The notes beneath the pieces are model-generated. The model was not told the origin of the DNA and did not search any database. It saw only the letters and a list, made by a program, of their open reading frames with translations. Source: an uncultured bacterium (GTDB taxonomy: Bacteria; Pseudomonadota; Alphaproteobacteria; Rhodospirillales; Rhodospirillaceae). From it: a stretch of 64,000 bases of DNA. Made by a program: the position numbers and the translations under genes. The stretch is taken from NCBI GenBank assembly GCA_903888485.1, contig CAISTS010000061.1:60487-124486 (forward strand), given 5' to 3'. Shown here in pieces: positions 16,818 through 25,698 of this stretch (its first letter is position 1; the number at the start of each line of letters is the position of its first letter).

Positions 16818-17402
16818 ATGAAGAAGCTGCTGATCTGCGCACTGCTCGGGAGCGCTCTTGCACTGCCCGCTTACGCCGCCAAGAAGCCGGGCGACAGCGC
16901 CACGGACTTCAAACTGCGCGCTTCCCTCGCCGGCAAGGAATTCGACTTCTCGCTCGCGGACGCTCTCAAGAAGGGCCCCGTGGTCGTGTACTTCTATCCG
17001 GCCGCTTATACCCGCGGCTGCAATCTGCAAGCCCACGCCTTCGCCGAGAACAAGGACAAGTTCGACGCCGCCGGCGCCACCATCATCGGCGTGTCGCGCG
17101 ATACCATCGCCAAGCTGAATGAATTCTCGGCCGATCCGGAATACTGCGCCGGCAAGTTCCCGGTTGCCTCGGATGCCGACGGCAAGGTTTCGGGCGCTTA
17201 TGACCTGCAAACCGGCGGTCCGCGCGAAGGCGCCAAGGACAGCAAGGGCCGTGACATCACGACGGGTTTCACTGAACGCACCACGTTCGTGATTACTCCG
17301 GACAAGAAGATCGTGGCGACCTTCTCGTCGAACGACGACAAGATCTCGCCGACCGAGCACGTCGACAAGTCGCTCGCGCTCGTTCAGGGTATGAAGAAGT
17401 AA
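16818..17402 (+). CDS. Exported peroxiredoxin (AhpC/TSA, BCP-like)
   Basis: 194 residues with a clear Sec signal peptide (MKKLLICALLGSALALPAYA). The peroxidatic motif PxxxTxxC is present as PAAYTRGC with Cys near 68, and a second Cys near 110 (PEYCAG) may resolve the sulphenate. It reduces peroxides in the periplasm, which is less common than cytoplasmic members. GGAGG precedes the ATG and a strong terminator follows. The 268 bases upstream hold no gene that I can support. Confidence 0.9.
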   Translation: MKKLLICALLGSALALPAYAAKKPGDSATDFKLRASLAGKEFDFSLADALKKGPVVVYFYPAAYTRGCNLQAHAFAENKDKFDAAGATIIGVSRDTIAKLNEFSADPEYCAGKFPVASDADGKVSGAYDLQTGGPREGAKDSKGRDITTGFTERTTFVITPDKKIVATFSSNDDKISPTEHVDKSLALVQGMKK

Positions 17403-17426
17403 GTCACGCTTTTCTTCAAGCGACCG

Positions 17427-17459
17427 AACCCGGCAACGCCAAGCGTTGCCGGGTTTTTC
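17427..17459 (+). terminator. Strong factor-independent terminator
   Basis: AACCCGGCAACG and its exact complement form a 12-bp stem with a 5-base loop, followed by TTTTTC. It ends the peroxiredoxin transcript. Confidence 0.92.
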
Positions 17460-17521
17460 TTTACCCTGGCGGGGGAGGGGAGCAGACACCGTCTTGATCT
17501 GAGAATTGAAAATTCTATGCA

Positions 17522-18565
17522 GTGGGAATGGCTGATTTCGCTGCGCTCAAGATCGAAGTCGATTTTCCGGACGAAGGTGAGTCATCCGCCTCTCCGCGCA
17601 ACCTGCGCGATGTCATCCCGGCCGGCAAAGGCCGCATCGACCGCGACGAGTATCTCGCCCGCGTGAGACGGGGCCAGCGTTCAGGGATGCCGAGCCTGAT
17701 GCGCCTGCTGAACGCTGAGCACAGCGGCAATGCCGAACATCCTTCCGTGGTGTGCATCGTCGGCGGTGGGCCTAGCCTTGCCGAAGAGGTCGGCGCGCTG
17801 CGCCATCTGATCAAACGCGGTGCGAAAGTGATCGCCGTGAACAAGTCCCATGATTGGCTGCTCCGGCGCGGCCTGCGCTGCGACTACGCCACGCTGCTTG
17901 ATCCAAAGCCCTGGGTCGCCGACTACATTGATCTGCAACTGGCGGCCGCCAAGGAAAACCGGCGCCGCGCCGGAAAATTGTGGGCGGCCCCTAAATATCT
18001 GATCGCCAGTCAGTGCGACGATCTGGTCCTCGGCAAGTTCAAAGGCCGCACGGACAGCTACCTCTGGCACGCGGCGGCGGGGCTCGGGGAATCCGTGGTT
18101 CTCAAACAGGAATTCGCGGGCGAGCCTTGGGTCAACATCGCCGGCGCATCGGTGGTGGGACTACGCGCCGTTGGGATTGCGCACGGGTTAGGATTCCGGC
18201 GCATGCATCTGTTCGGCATCGACGGTTCAATGAAACCACCCAGGGACGCGGGTGGGAAGCCCATGCTCTATGCCTACGACAAACCGCACATCGATGCGAC
18301 CTGGCGTGCCTTTGAAGTGAAACTCACCTCGGGTTGGACGCGTGCCTTCATGGCCAATCACCATATGGCGCGCAGCGTCTATGAGTTCGAAGATTCGATG
18401 CGTGAATGGGATGCGCAGATCAAGGCCGGCAAGATGGAGCCCTTCTCCATCCGCGTGCACGGCGATCCCACCTATTCGGCCATCGCCATGGTCGCGGCAG
18501 GCATGGGCGTGCATGCCGATACCGAAGAAAACGAGCGCTATGGCAAGCGCCCCTCAAATTGGTGA
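17522..18565 (+). CDS. DUF115 / MptE-like protein
   Basis: 347 residues from GTG 17522; ATG 17528 is possible. The core is VCIVGGGPSLAEEVGALRHL, then AKVIAVNKSHDWLLRRGLRC and YATLLDPKPWVADY. This GGGPSL nucleotide-binding Rossmann pattern is typical of DUF115, related to 6-hydroxymethylpterin pyrophosphokinase-like and motility-associated glycosylation proteins. A second half holds VNIAGASVVGLRAVGIAHGL and HLFGIDGSM. Related genes occur both in flagellin or surface glycosylation loci and in phages. The enzymatic reaction here is unknown. Confidence 0.7.
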   Translation: MGMADFAALKIEVDFPDEGESSASPRNLRDVIPAGKGRIDRDEYLARVRRGQRSGMPSLMRLLNAEHSGNAEHPSVVCIVGGGPSLAEEVGALRHLIKRGAKVIAVNKSHDWLLRRGLRCDYATLLDPKPWVADYIDLQLAAAKENRRRAGKLWAAPKYLIASQCDDLVLGKFKGRTDSYLWHAAAGLGESVVLKQEFAGEPWVNIAGASVVGLRAVGIAHGLGFRRMHLFGIDGSMKPPRDAGGKPMLYAYDKPHIDATWRAFEVKLTSGWTRAFMANHHMARSVYEFEDSMREWDAQIKAGKMEPFSIRVHGDPTYSAIAMVAAGMGVHADTEENERYGKRPSNW

Positions 18566-18724
18566 CGCGGCGCCCGTCTTGCCCGGGCCGAGGGCGGTTT
18601 CCGGAATGTCGACATCATCGGAATCGTCATAGTTTCGCAATGGACGCGGCGATGCACCCCGCCGCGCCCTTGCCGTGGTCTTGGCCGCTACGCCGGGTGT
18701 GATGCGTCGTGTGCGTTGAGCCAT
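18554..18724 (-). CDS. Possible 56-residue basic/acidic protein
   Basis: Reading MAQRTRRITPGVAAKTTARA and then an acidic tail (NYDDSDDVDIPETALGPGKT). It overlaps the end of the DUF115 gene by 12 bases. A moderate ribosome site (GACGGGC) precedes the ATG. Codon third positions are GC-rich, like real genes here. No homology is recognised. It may be spurious. Confidence 0.35.
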   Translation of the reverse strand: MAQRTRRITPGVAAKTTARARRGASPRPLRNYDDSDDVDIPETALGPGKTGAASPI

Positions 18725-18827
18725 GGTTTGCCCGTCTGGCAATGAAACTCGAGTGCAGATGCTGATACGCGCGCGGAGCGACGCGCGCCTAAGACAAACT
18801 GATCGGGGTGAGAGCAGTTCCGCGCGA

Positions 18828-18983
18828 GTGCCCAAAATAAAAATCAAAAAATACTGGAAGGCGGCGCCCTTCGGCGCGGTGGTGGCGCGCGTGCCGCTGA
18901 TCCTCGACAACGCGTGGAAGAAGGCTTCCGGATTCGTGCCGGGCAGCGGCGGCGAATACGACTACGCGCCTGCGCAAGGCTGA
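18828..18983 (+). CDS. Possible 51-residue hypothetical protein
   Basis: From GTG 18828 the frame reads VPKIKIKKYWKAAPFGAVVA with a tail ending EYDYAPAQG. Third-position GC is high only from this point; the same frame extends upstream to ATG 18723 with less gene-like codons. The basic start and Gly-rich end are not recognised. About 135 bases after it hold nothing I can identify. Confidence 0.4.
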   Translation: MPKIKIKKYWKAAPFGAVVARVPLILDNAWKKASGFVPGSGGEYDYAPAQG

Positions 18984-19119
18984 CCCGAATTGAGTTGGTG
19001 TAGTCGCGTCCCGAAAGGCTTCTCCAATCTTATCGCCCTTTTGCAATGGAGATGTCGCTGGGTAACTGCGACGGTCGGAGTGATGCGCTCTTCCGTACAG
19101 AAAACACTAGTTGGTGCTA

Positions 19120-20334
19120 TTACCTACTCTGGCCCATGAGTTGCTTCGCCGCGCCTTTGAAGTGGAGGGCGAATTTCTTGGCGAGCGCGTGCGGGTCGTC
19201 TTTGCTTGTTACGGCGTGATTGTACTCCTCACCTGGGAAGTATTTAATCCGCGCCCCTGCGACGTTCGACGTGCCCGAAGCGAACGGCGGCACTTCCCAG
19301 TTGATCGTTGCGTTCAACGAGAGCTGTCCGCCACGCCAGTCGCGAACGTCGAAACCGTAGCGCTCGTTAATCCAGTTCTGCGACGCAAACCATTCATATG
19401 TGTCCAGCGTCGCGCCGAAGAAGGTCGCAGCCTGTGACGAAGCGCCGCTTGCCGACATGATAACGCCCTCGTTCACCGGCATGTGCCAGAAGCCAGGGAG
19501 CGTGCGATAGGTCAACCCGATGTCGAAGGATTCGTCAAACACGCGCGACAAGTTGCGCTGAACGCAGACATCGGTATCAAGAAAAAGGACAGGCCCTGAG
19601 ACAATGCCGCTGAGGATGAACGCGCGGTAGCAGCGCATTCGGCTATACATCAAGTGGGAAAGTTCAACTTCGAGCCGGGCTACTTCGACTCCTTCTGGAA
19701 GCCAGGAAGTATCGGAGCTCTGGTCCGTCAGGATGATCGAGGAGGCATTGGGATTGGACTTCCGGAATGCGTTTAGTGACGCTATGAGGGTTGCACGATA
19801 GTCAACCGCCTTCTTTACGAACGGATGCTTATCGTTGCGGTCGATATGAAAAAAGGTCGCTGCCGGTATGGCGCGGCGAGCGATATTGGTGAGGTCGTTC
19901 ACCGCTTTCTGTTCCCACGGATCGCGAATGGTTGCCGTTGAAGGGCCCGCGCGGTACTCCGAACGGATGCGCTGGACCATCACAATGTCCTTCTTCATCT
20001 CGGCGGCGTTGTAGATTTCCCTTTCCGTCAATCCCGGGAGGGAAAGGGCCGCGTCGCATACGCGCATGGCTTGATCGAACTTGACCTGGGCGAGAAGGGC
20101 GTAGGCGAGGATAAATCGGCTATTCCAATTGGGGATCGCCGCGTCGGATCTAAGTAGAAAGTTTTCGGCGCGTGCCGCGTTGCCGCAGTGCATCTCGATC
20201 ATGCCGGCAATCTGGAGCATGGCAGGGTCGGCGGAGTTCTTTTCGAGGAAGCGGGTGCACAGCCGGCGTGCGGCGCCAAATTCGCCCGCGTTGATTTTCG
20301 CGCTTACGCGGTCCAGTGCTGCTTGCGTGTCCAT
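19120..20334 (-). CDS. TPR-containing GT-A glycosyltransferase-like protein
   Basis: 404 residues. TPR-like helices occupy about 1-125 (AALDRVSAKINAGEFGAARR, NSRFILAYALLAQVKFDQAM). The C-terminal domain from about 155 starts ATFFHIDRNDKHPF and carries GPVLFLDTDVCVQRNL, a DxD metal/nucleotide-sugar motif near 255, then NEGVIMSASG and WINERYGFDV as in GT8-like folds. It probably glycosylates a protein or surface glycan. It faces the DUF115 gene, and the two may share a pathway. Confidence 0.7.
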   Translation of the reverse strand: MDTQAALDRVSAKINAGEFGAARRLCTRFLEKNSADPAMLQIAGMIEMHCGNAARAENFLLRSDAAIPNWNSRFILAYALLAQVKFDQAMRVCDAALSLPGLTEREIYNAAEMKKDIVMVQRIRSEYRAGPSTATIRDPWEQKAVNDLTNIARRAIPAATFFHIDRNDKHPFVKKAVDYRATLIASLNAFRKSNPNASSIILTDQSSDTSWLPEGVEVARLEVELSHLMYSRMRCYRAFILSGIVSGPVLFLDTDVCVQRNLSRVFDESFDIGLTYRTLPGFWHMPVNEGVIMSASGASSQAATFFGATLDTYEWFASQNWINERYGFDVRDWRGGQLSLNATINWEVPPFASGTSNVAGARIKYFPGEEYNHAVTSKDDPHALAKKFALHFKGAAKQLMGQSR

Positions 20335-20467
20335 TTTCGAGATCTTTCTCCAGAGTCCTCAGGCAACCGAGTGGTCCTGAACTCCGGAACTTCGGCGTCC
20401 GCAATTTAGCGTCACTTATGCCTGTGTGCCAAGCGCCGCTCTTTAACCTCCAGTAGCAGAATTTCAT

Positions 20468-21574
20468 ATGCCCTATGTTTCTCTGCCCTTCGTCGCGGCG
20501 GTGACGCGCGATGAGAGCCCTCTTGCCGCTAAGCCGGCCTTTATCGGCGCCGACAAGATGCGTGCCGTCGCCGGGAAGATGGAGACCCTTTACGGCCAAG
20601 AAATCGCGGCGTCATCAGCTCTGGTGGGGGTCTGCCGGGGCGGGCTTGCCTGGGCCGACCTTGCCCGGACGGCCTGGGCCGCATTCGGAACGCATTTGCG
20701 TCTGCAGGTGATCGATCAGGACGGGATCCTCTATGACGCCACTCCTGTCATTGCGCGCGGCGAACTCAGCAGTCCGTTCGCTGTATCGAGCGGTTCAACC
20801 ACCGTCACCGTCGTGGATGACGCGCACGGCCTTGTTGTCGATCAGTTGGTGACGTTCCCAACCGCCGCGTCCGCCGTGAATGTTGTCCTCAGCGGGTCTT
20901 ACGTCATTTCTTCCGTCGTCTCGTCTTCGGCGTTCACGATTACGGCATCCACGGCGGCGCAGTCTACGGCGAGCGTTGGCGGTATGGTGGACATCGAGTA
21001 TGGGCTTGCCCCGGGAAATATCTCCAATCTGGGTGGACTAGGCTGCGGCACGGGTGGTTACGGTGCCGGCGGATACGGCGGACCGTCGGAGGCGCAGGAT
21101 CTGGATGCGCGGAGCTGGAGCTTCGCCAACTGGGGACAGAACCTCATCGCCCGGTATGAGCGCAAAAACTGGGAACTGGCGGCCGCGCGACAGGCGCGCG
21201 ATGCGGCGGCTCTACTCGCCAAATCAGAGATCGAAATTCGGGCCCGCGAACAGGACATCGCAAGCCTCAAAGACAAAATCAAGAAGGACCACCTGAATGC
21301 CGAAGGCAAAATCGTTGCTGCGCATCGCGACAATGCTCGCCTGCTGGCCGCTCTTGGCGGCTTGCGCGAGCGGGAGAGACCTGGGCGCCGTGGTGCAGAC
21401 GAGGTGTCCGGCAATTCCATTGCCTCCGCCGATGCTGCAGGCTCCGCCCCCGGCGCGGGCCGACTTTCAGCAGAGATTTCTCGCGCTCTTCTCGACCTCG
21501 CTGCCTTAGCCGACCGCACTGCGGCTTATGCAGCCGCTTGCCATGCCTGGGCCACATCGCTGCCTCAACCCTAG
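20468..21574 (+). pseudogene. Phage virion-protein / i-spanin (Rz) fusion relic
   Basis: An open frame of 368 codons with two unrelated parts. Residues 1 to about 225 look like a phage structural protein: MPYVSLPFVAAVTRDESPLA, beta-rich Ser/Thr/Val repeats (SGSYVISSVVSSSAFTITAS), a Gly/Tyr run, and the phage-typical WSFANWGQNLIA. From about 228 onward it is a coiled coil followed by a C-terminal region with LDLAALADRTAAYAAACHAW, typical of Rz periplasmic domains. The N-terminal membrane anchor an i-spanin needs is missing, which suggests a deletion that joined two phage genes. An Rz1-like gene is still nested inside. The ribosome site is weak. Confidence 0.6.
21297..21509 (+). CDS. Rz1: Rz1-like o-spanin lipoprotein, nested out of frame
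   Basis: 70 codons inside the Rz part of the fusion, in another frame. A lipoprotein signal (MLACWPLLAAC, Cys 23) is followed by a 48-residue Pro-rich mature part with CPAIPLPPPMLQAPPPARA. A short Pro-rich outer-membrane lipoprotein embedded in the +1 frame of Rz is the known spanin architecture of tailed phages, in which Rz and Rz1 join to fuse the membranes at lysis. Here the host Rz frame is damaged, so function is doubtful. Intact nesting is strong evidence of phage origin. Confidence 0.7.
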   Translation: MPKAKSLLRIATMLACWPLLAACASGRDLGAVVQTRCPAIPLPPPMLQAPPPARADFQQRFLALFSTSLP

Positions 21575-21672
21575 GAAAATTAACTCAAGGGCGGGTCAGC
21601 TATCGCACGCCGCACTTCTGCCATGCGCGAAATGCCTAGCAAAAAAATTGCTGCAATCGGCTATGTTGCGGC

Positions 21673-22518
21673 ATGAACTCTAGAACGATTCTTATTACGG
21701 GAGCGTCCTCCGGCGTCGGACGCGCGACCGCCAAACACTTTGCCGCCGAAGGCTGGAACGTGATTGCGACCTTGCGCGATCCCAGCAAGTGCGATCTCAA
21801 CGGCGACAATGTTCTTGTGTTGGCGCTCGATGTGACCGAACCCGCGAGCATCACGCGCGCCCTCGATCAAGCGATAGCCCGCTTTCGGCGCATCGACGTC
21901 CTGGTCAACAATGCCGGCTATGGTCAATACGGCATCTTCGAGGCTGTTCCGCCGGAGAAAATCCAAGCCGAATTCGACGTCAATGTCTTCGGACTGATGA
22001 ATGTTACTCGCGCCGTACTGCCACATTTCCGCGCGAATGGCGGCGGTCTTGTCATCAATGTCAGTTCGGGAGCGGGGCTATACACGCTTCCGATGATCTC
22101 GGTTTATTGCGCGAGCAAGTTCGCAGTTGAGGGTTTCTCCGAAGCGCTTGCATACGAGCTCGCCTCGCAGAACATCACCGTGAAGATCGTCGAGCCCCAT
22201 GGCGGCGTCACTGACACCTCGTTTAACACGCGGGCGCAGCGCGACAATGCCGTCGATCCCGCGCTTGCCGACTATGCCGGTTTCATCACCCAAGCGCGCT
22301 CGGCCTTCGACAGCATGGTGGCGGCGCGCTCGATCAGCGCCGAAGACGTCGCGTGGACGATAATGGAAGCTGCGTCGGATGGTTCCAGGCAGCTACGCTA
22401 TCTCGTCGGTCACGACGCGCGCAATTTCATCAAGGCCAAGCGCGAGCTCAGCGATCAGGAATACGTCGATTTCATGCGCTCGCACTTCATTGGCGTGGCG
22501 AAGCCCGAGCAGTCCTAG
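21673..22518 (+). CDS. Short-chain dehydrogenase/reductase (classical SDR)
   Basis: 281 residues. The NAD(P) site is TGASSGVG (near 9-16), with NNAGYG near 80, the catalytic Ser in VINVSSGAG and the active YCASK near 150. The C-terminus includes VEPHGGVTDT, as in many SDRs acting on larger alcohols or ketones. The substrate cannot be assigned. The gene ends overlapping by a few bases with the convergent DUF1302 gene. Confidence 0.88.
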   Translation: MNSRTILITGASSGVGRATAKHFAAEGWNVIATLRDPSKCDLNGDNVLVLALDVTEPASITRALDQAIARFRRIDVLVNNAGYGQYGIFEAVPPEKIQAEFDVNVFGLMNVTRAVLPHFRANGGGLVINVSSGAGLYTLPMISVYCASKFAVEGFSEALAYELASQNITVKIVEPHGGVTDTSFNTRAQRDNAVDPALADYAGFITQARSAFDSMVAARSISAEDVAWTIMEAASDGSRQLRYLVGHDARNFIKAKRELSDQEYVDFMRSHFIGVAKPEQS

Positions 22519-24215
22519 AACGTCCGCTGCAGGCTGAACGCGATGAAGTCGCGATCGGTGAAGGGCTGGCGTGTCGGCCCGCCGACGAAATGCGTAACGC
22601 CCATGGTTGCGCTCCATACCGCCCTATAGGTGGCGGAAATCCCCAGAGACACACTGCCCGCGCCCCGTGTTTGCGAGCCGTCGATGCTTGATCGGCCGGC
22701 GAAGCCGTAGGCAATACTTGCCGGAAAGCCCAGGTCGAGCCCTGGCAGTACCGCAAAATAGCGCGGTTCGAAGACCGCGCTCGCGATGGCAGCGCTGCGG
22801 TCGCGCGTAGCATCGAGCGCCGTTGGATTGCGCGTGACCTTCAGCCGATGCGTTGCAGCAATTTCAGCCGCGAGCGATGCGGCTTCCCACACGCCTGTCG
22901 GTGCGAAGGAGGTCAGCAGCGATATCTGCGCGTGCAGCGTATTGCCCCGGGCGTAGAGCGGACCGTCGTCGGCGTTGGGTTGCGCATAACCGGACGTACC
23001 GGTCGGAATGACAAGCGCGGTGCTGATCAGCGGCATGCGTCGGCGGGTGGATACCTCGCCGGCGAAATTGGAATCTCCCAAGTACCCGCTAAAACTCGCG
23101 CCGTAAATCTCTATGCCTTCGGGATAGACGAGGCTGTAGCTGCCGACGCTTCCCTTCGCCGAGCCAAAACCGCCGGGATAGAGGATCTGGAGTCGATTTG
23201 ACGGACCGTAAAATATGCCCGGGGCGGTGCCGTAGGCGGCGGGGCGCTCGCCGCGTTCCGCGGGTGCCGCCGCTGGTGGATTGGGACGGAGGTATATCTG
23301 CGGCTCGCGCGCGTGGTAGCGCAGGGCATAAAAACCGTAGTCGAAGTCTTCGCCAGTGACGCGCAAAGAGACGCCGAACTGCCCGCCGTCGGGCGCAGCT
23401 GCGTCGCGCGCGCGCGACAGATGCTGACTAGGCCCGACATAGATACGATAGCCGCCGCGGTCGATGAAATCGGCGGCGCTGAAATAACTGCCCGCACCCG
23501 GCAGACGGCTTTTTCGCCACTCGAACTGGTAGTACGCGTTGATAGCGAGGGCAGGGGATGGCTGCAGGTTCAGCGAGGCTTGGTTCACCGGCATGTAGAC
23601 TTCTTTGGCGCGGGTCACCGGAACGCTTAGCGCCTTGATCGTGTCGATCGGAGCTTGGCCGGCGGCAATGCCATTTCCCGCAAAGAACAAACTTTCGCCC
23701 CAAAGAACGGTATGGCGCCCGATGTGCAGCATAGCCGGCATGTCGCCAATATTGCCGCCCGCATAAATATAGCCGTTGAGGACCTCGGCGTGTTTGCCGT
23801 GCAATTCGCGGACGGGCGACGCGAAATTCTCAAATGGCGGGTAAAGGCCTGGCGGGTTGCTGTTCCCCGCGTCGGTGGCGCCGTTATATATGGTGTCATA
23901 CCAAGCGGCGCCGCTGACGTTGCCGCCCCAGCTGATATCCCCCGAAGTGAAAGCAAGATCGATCTCGGAAAGGAGATCGAAGCGGTTCGATACGATTCCG
24001 GGTTGAAAGTTGCGGTCGCCGTCATCGCTATTGGGGTCGCGAATCAAGGCGGGCAGAGGTTTGGCTAGGCGCAGCGCCGCGCTATATTTCACCGTGTTGT
24101 CCCAACGGATGGTGGCGCGGTCGCTGCCGTAAAGCTCAAAAGCTTGGGCGTGATTCACTGTCGCGGCCAGAATCGCGCTCCCGAGAATCTGTCCGAGCTT
24201 GCGCGCGCTGGTCAT
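22515..24215 (-). CDS. DUF1302 outer-membrane-type protein
   Basis: About 566 residues from ATG 24215 (MTSARKLGQILGSAILAATV, signal peptide ending at NHAQAFEL); an earlier GTG at 24266 is possible. The mature start DRATIRWDNTVKYSAALRL and segments such as MLHIGRHTVLWGESLFF, KEVYMPVNQASLNLQPSPAL and EWRKSRLPGAGSYFSAADF are typical of DUF1302. The chain is rich in alternating beta strands and ends in Phe (FSLQRTF), as outer-membrane barrels do. It diverges from a DUF1329 gene; the two families usually travel together, often with RND exporters and hydrophobic-substrate pathways. Role unknown. Confidence 0.85.
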   Translation of the reverse strand: MTSARKLGQILGSAILAATVNHAQAFELYGSDRATIRWDNTVKYSAALRLAKPLPALIRDPNSDDGDRNFQPGIVSNRFDLLSEIDLAFTSGDISWGGNVSGAAWYDTIYNGATDAGNSNPPGLYPPFENFASPVRELHGKHAEVLNGYIYAGGNIGDMPAMLHIGRHTVLWGESLFFAGNGIAAGQAPIDTIKALSVPVTRAKEVYMPVNQASLNLQPSPALAINAYYQFEWRKSRLPGAGSYFSAADFIDRGGYRIYVGPSQHLSRARDAAAPDGGQFGVSLRVTGEDFDYGFYALRYHAREPQIYLRPNPPAAAPAERGERPAAYGTAPGIFYGPSNRLQILYPGGFGSAKGSVGSYSLVYPEGIEIYGASFSGYLGDSNFAGEVSTRRRMPLISTALVIPTGTSGYAQPNADDGPLYARGNTLHAQISLLTSFAPTGVWEAASLAAEIAATHRLKVTRNPTALDATRDRSAAIASAVFEPRYFAVLPGLDLGFPASIAYGFAGRSSIDGSQTRGAGSVSLGISATYRAVWSATMGVTHFVGGPTRQPFTDRDFIAFSLQRTF

Positions 24216-24334
24216 GGATTTGTGATTCAAGAGGGGCCGACTGGAAGCTAAGTGACTGGTTCTCACGCAAATCGCACTCTATCATGGTCGCATGAGAGCG
24301 CTCCACTTTCGTGGTGCGAGGGGAGAAAAGGGAA

Positions 24335-25696
24335 ATGGTGCGTCGCGGCACGATGCTCTTGGTGCAAGCACTACTGCTGTGCGCCTCGCCGTTCGCCCGC
24401 GCTGCCGTTTCGGCTCCCGAAGCTGAATTGCTGAAGTCCACACTAACCCCGTTGGGCGCGGAGCGGGCCGGCAATGCCGCCGGCACCATTCCCGCATGGA
24501 GCGGCGGATTCACCGGTTCTCCTTCGGGCTATCGCCAAGGCGATCCACGTCCCGATCCCTTCGCCGCCGACAGGCCTCTGTTCTCGATTACCGCGGCGAA
24601 TGCGGGCGCGTACGCGGAAAACCTGCCTGAGGGCGCCCGCGCGCTGTTCGCTAAATTTCCCGGCTACCGCATGGACATCTACCCGACGCGCCGCAGCGCC
24701 GCTGCACCGCAACGCGTCTACGACAGCGTGTTCAGCAACGCAACGCGGGCGCAAGCCGGGCCGGCCGGGATCACACTGGGTGTGACAGGTGCGGCAGGAG
24801 GTATTCCGTTCCCGATTCCCAAGTCAGGCGCGGAGGTGATGTGGAATCACCTACTGGCTTTTTGGGGTCCCGCGCGCGAAGCCCGGCTTTCAACCTACGT
24901 CGTGTCCTCGGCGGGTCAGATCGATCTGACATCGGCTTACCGCGAAGTCGCCGACTTCCCCTACTACTATCCCGACGCCACGCCTGAGTCCTTCGGGCGC
25001 TACTACTTCAAGACACGCCGGATTGAAGACGCGCCGCCAGCCAAGTTTGGCGAGGGTTATCTTGCATGGCAACCGATCGACATCGCGCGCGATAAATTCG
25101 CAGCTTGGCGTTATTTACCAGGCGAAGGGCGTGTGCGGCGCGGTCCGTCGCTCTCTTATGACACCCCCGATCCTTCGGCGTCAGGGTTCCAGACGCTCGA
25201 CGAATACTACGTCTTCTTCGGCGGCCTCGACCGTTACGATTGGAAGATTGTCGGCAAGAAGGAGATGTACGTTCCTTACAATAACAACCGCCTTGTATCC
25301 TTGCCCGTGGACCAGGTGCTTGGGCCGGGCCATGCCAAGTCCGACGCGCTGCGTTACGAACTCCACCGCGTCTGGGTCATCGAAGGCACGCTGGCGCCCG
25401 GCAAGTCACACGTTGCGCCCAAGCGCCGTTTCTATATCGACGAAGATACGTGGTTTGCGGTCTACAGCGATTCCTGGGATGAAGACGGCAAATTGTGGAA
25501 ATTCGGCCACGGAACCATGTATGTGATGCCCGAATTGCCGGCGGTGATCCTCGGCAGCCAGTTCGTCTACGACCTGATTCTTGGCGGCTATGTCTATGGC
25601 TTTGCCTTCAATGGCGAGCCGGTCCAATACAAAGTGACGCCGCCGCATGCGCCCGCGCTCTTGTCCCCGGAAGCCATGGCGGCGCAAGGCCGCTAG
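24335..25696 (+). CDS. DUF1329 exported protein
   Basis: About 453 residues. ATG 24335 follows GGGGAGAAAAGGG and starts a signal peptide (MLLVQALLLCASPFARA). Family features include LTPLGAERAGNAAGTIPAWS, the GIPFPIPKSGAEVMWNHLL segment, FFGGLDRYDWKIVGKKEMYV and the C-terminal FYIDEDTWFAVYSDSWDEDG. DUF1329 proteins have LolA/LolB-like folds and pair with DUF1302. The divergent arrangement implies a shared regulatory region at 24216-24334. Confidence 0.87.
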   Translation: MVRRGTMLLVQALLLCASPFARAAVSAPEAELLKSTLTPLGAERAGNAAGTIPAWSGGFTGSPSGYRQGDPRPDPFAADRPLFSITAANAGAYAENLPEGARALFAKFPGYRMDIYPTRRSAAAPQRVYDSVFSNATRAQAGPAGITLGVTGAAGGIPFPIPKSGAEVMWNHLLAFWGPAREARLSTYVVSSAGQIDLTSAYREVADFPYYYPDATPESFGRYYFKTRRIEDAPPAKFGEGYLAWQPIDIARDKFAAWRYLPGEGRVRRGPSLSYDTPDPSASGFQTLDEYYVFFGGLDRYDWKIVGKKEMYVPYNNNRLVSLPVDQVLGPGHAKSDALRYELHRVWVIEGTLAPGKSHVAPKRRFYIDEDTWFAVYSDSWDEDGKLWKFGHGTMYVMPELPAVILGSQFVYDLILGGYVYGFAFNGEPVQYKVTPPHAPALLSPEAMAAQGR

Positions 25697-25698
25697 GG

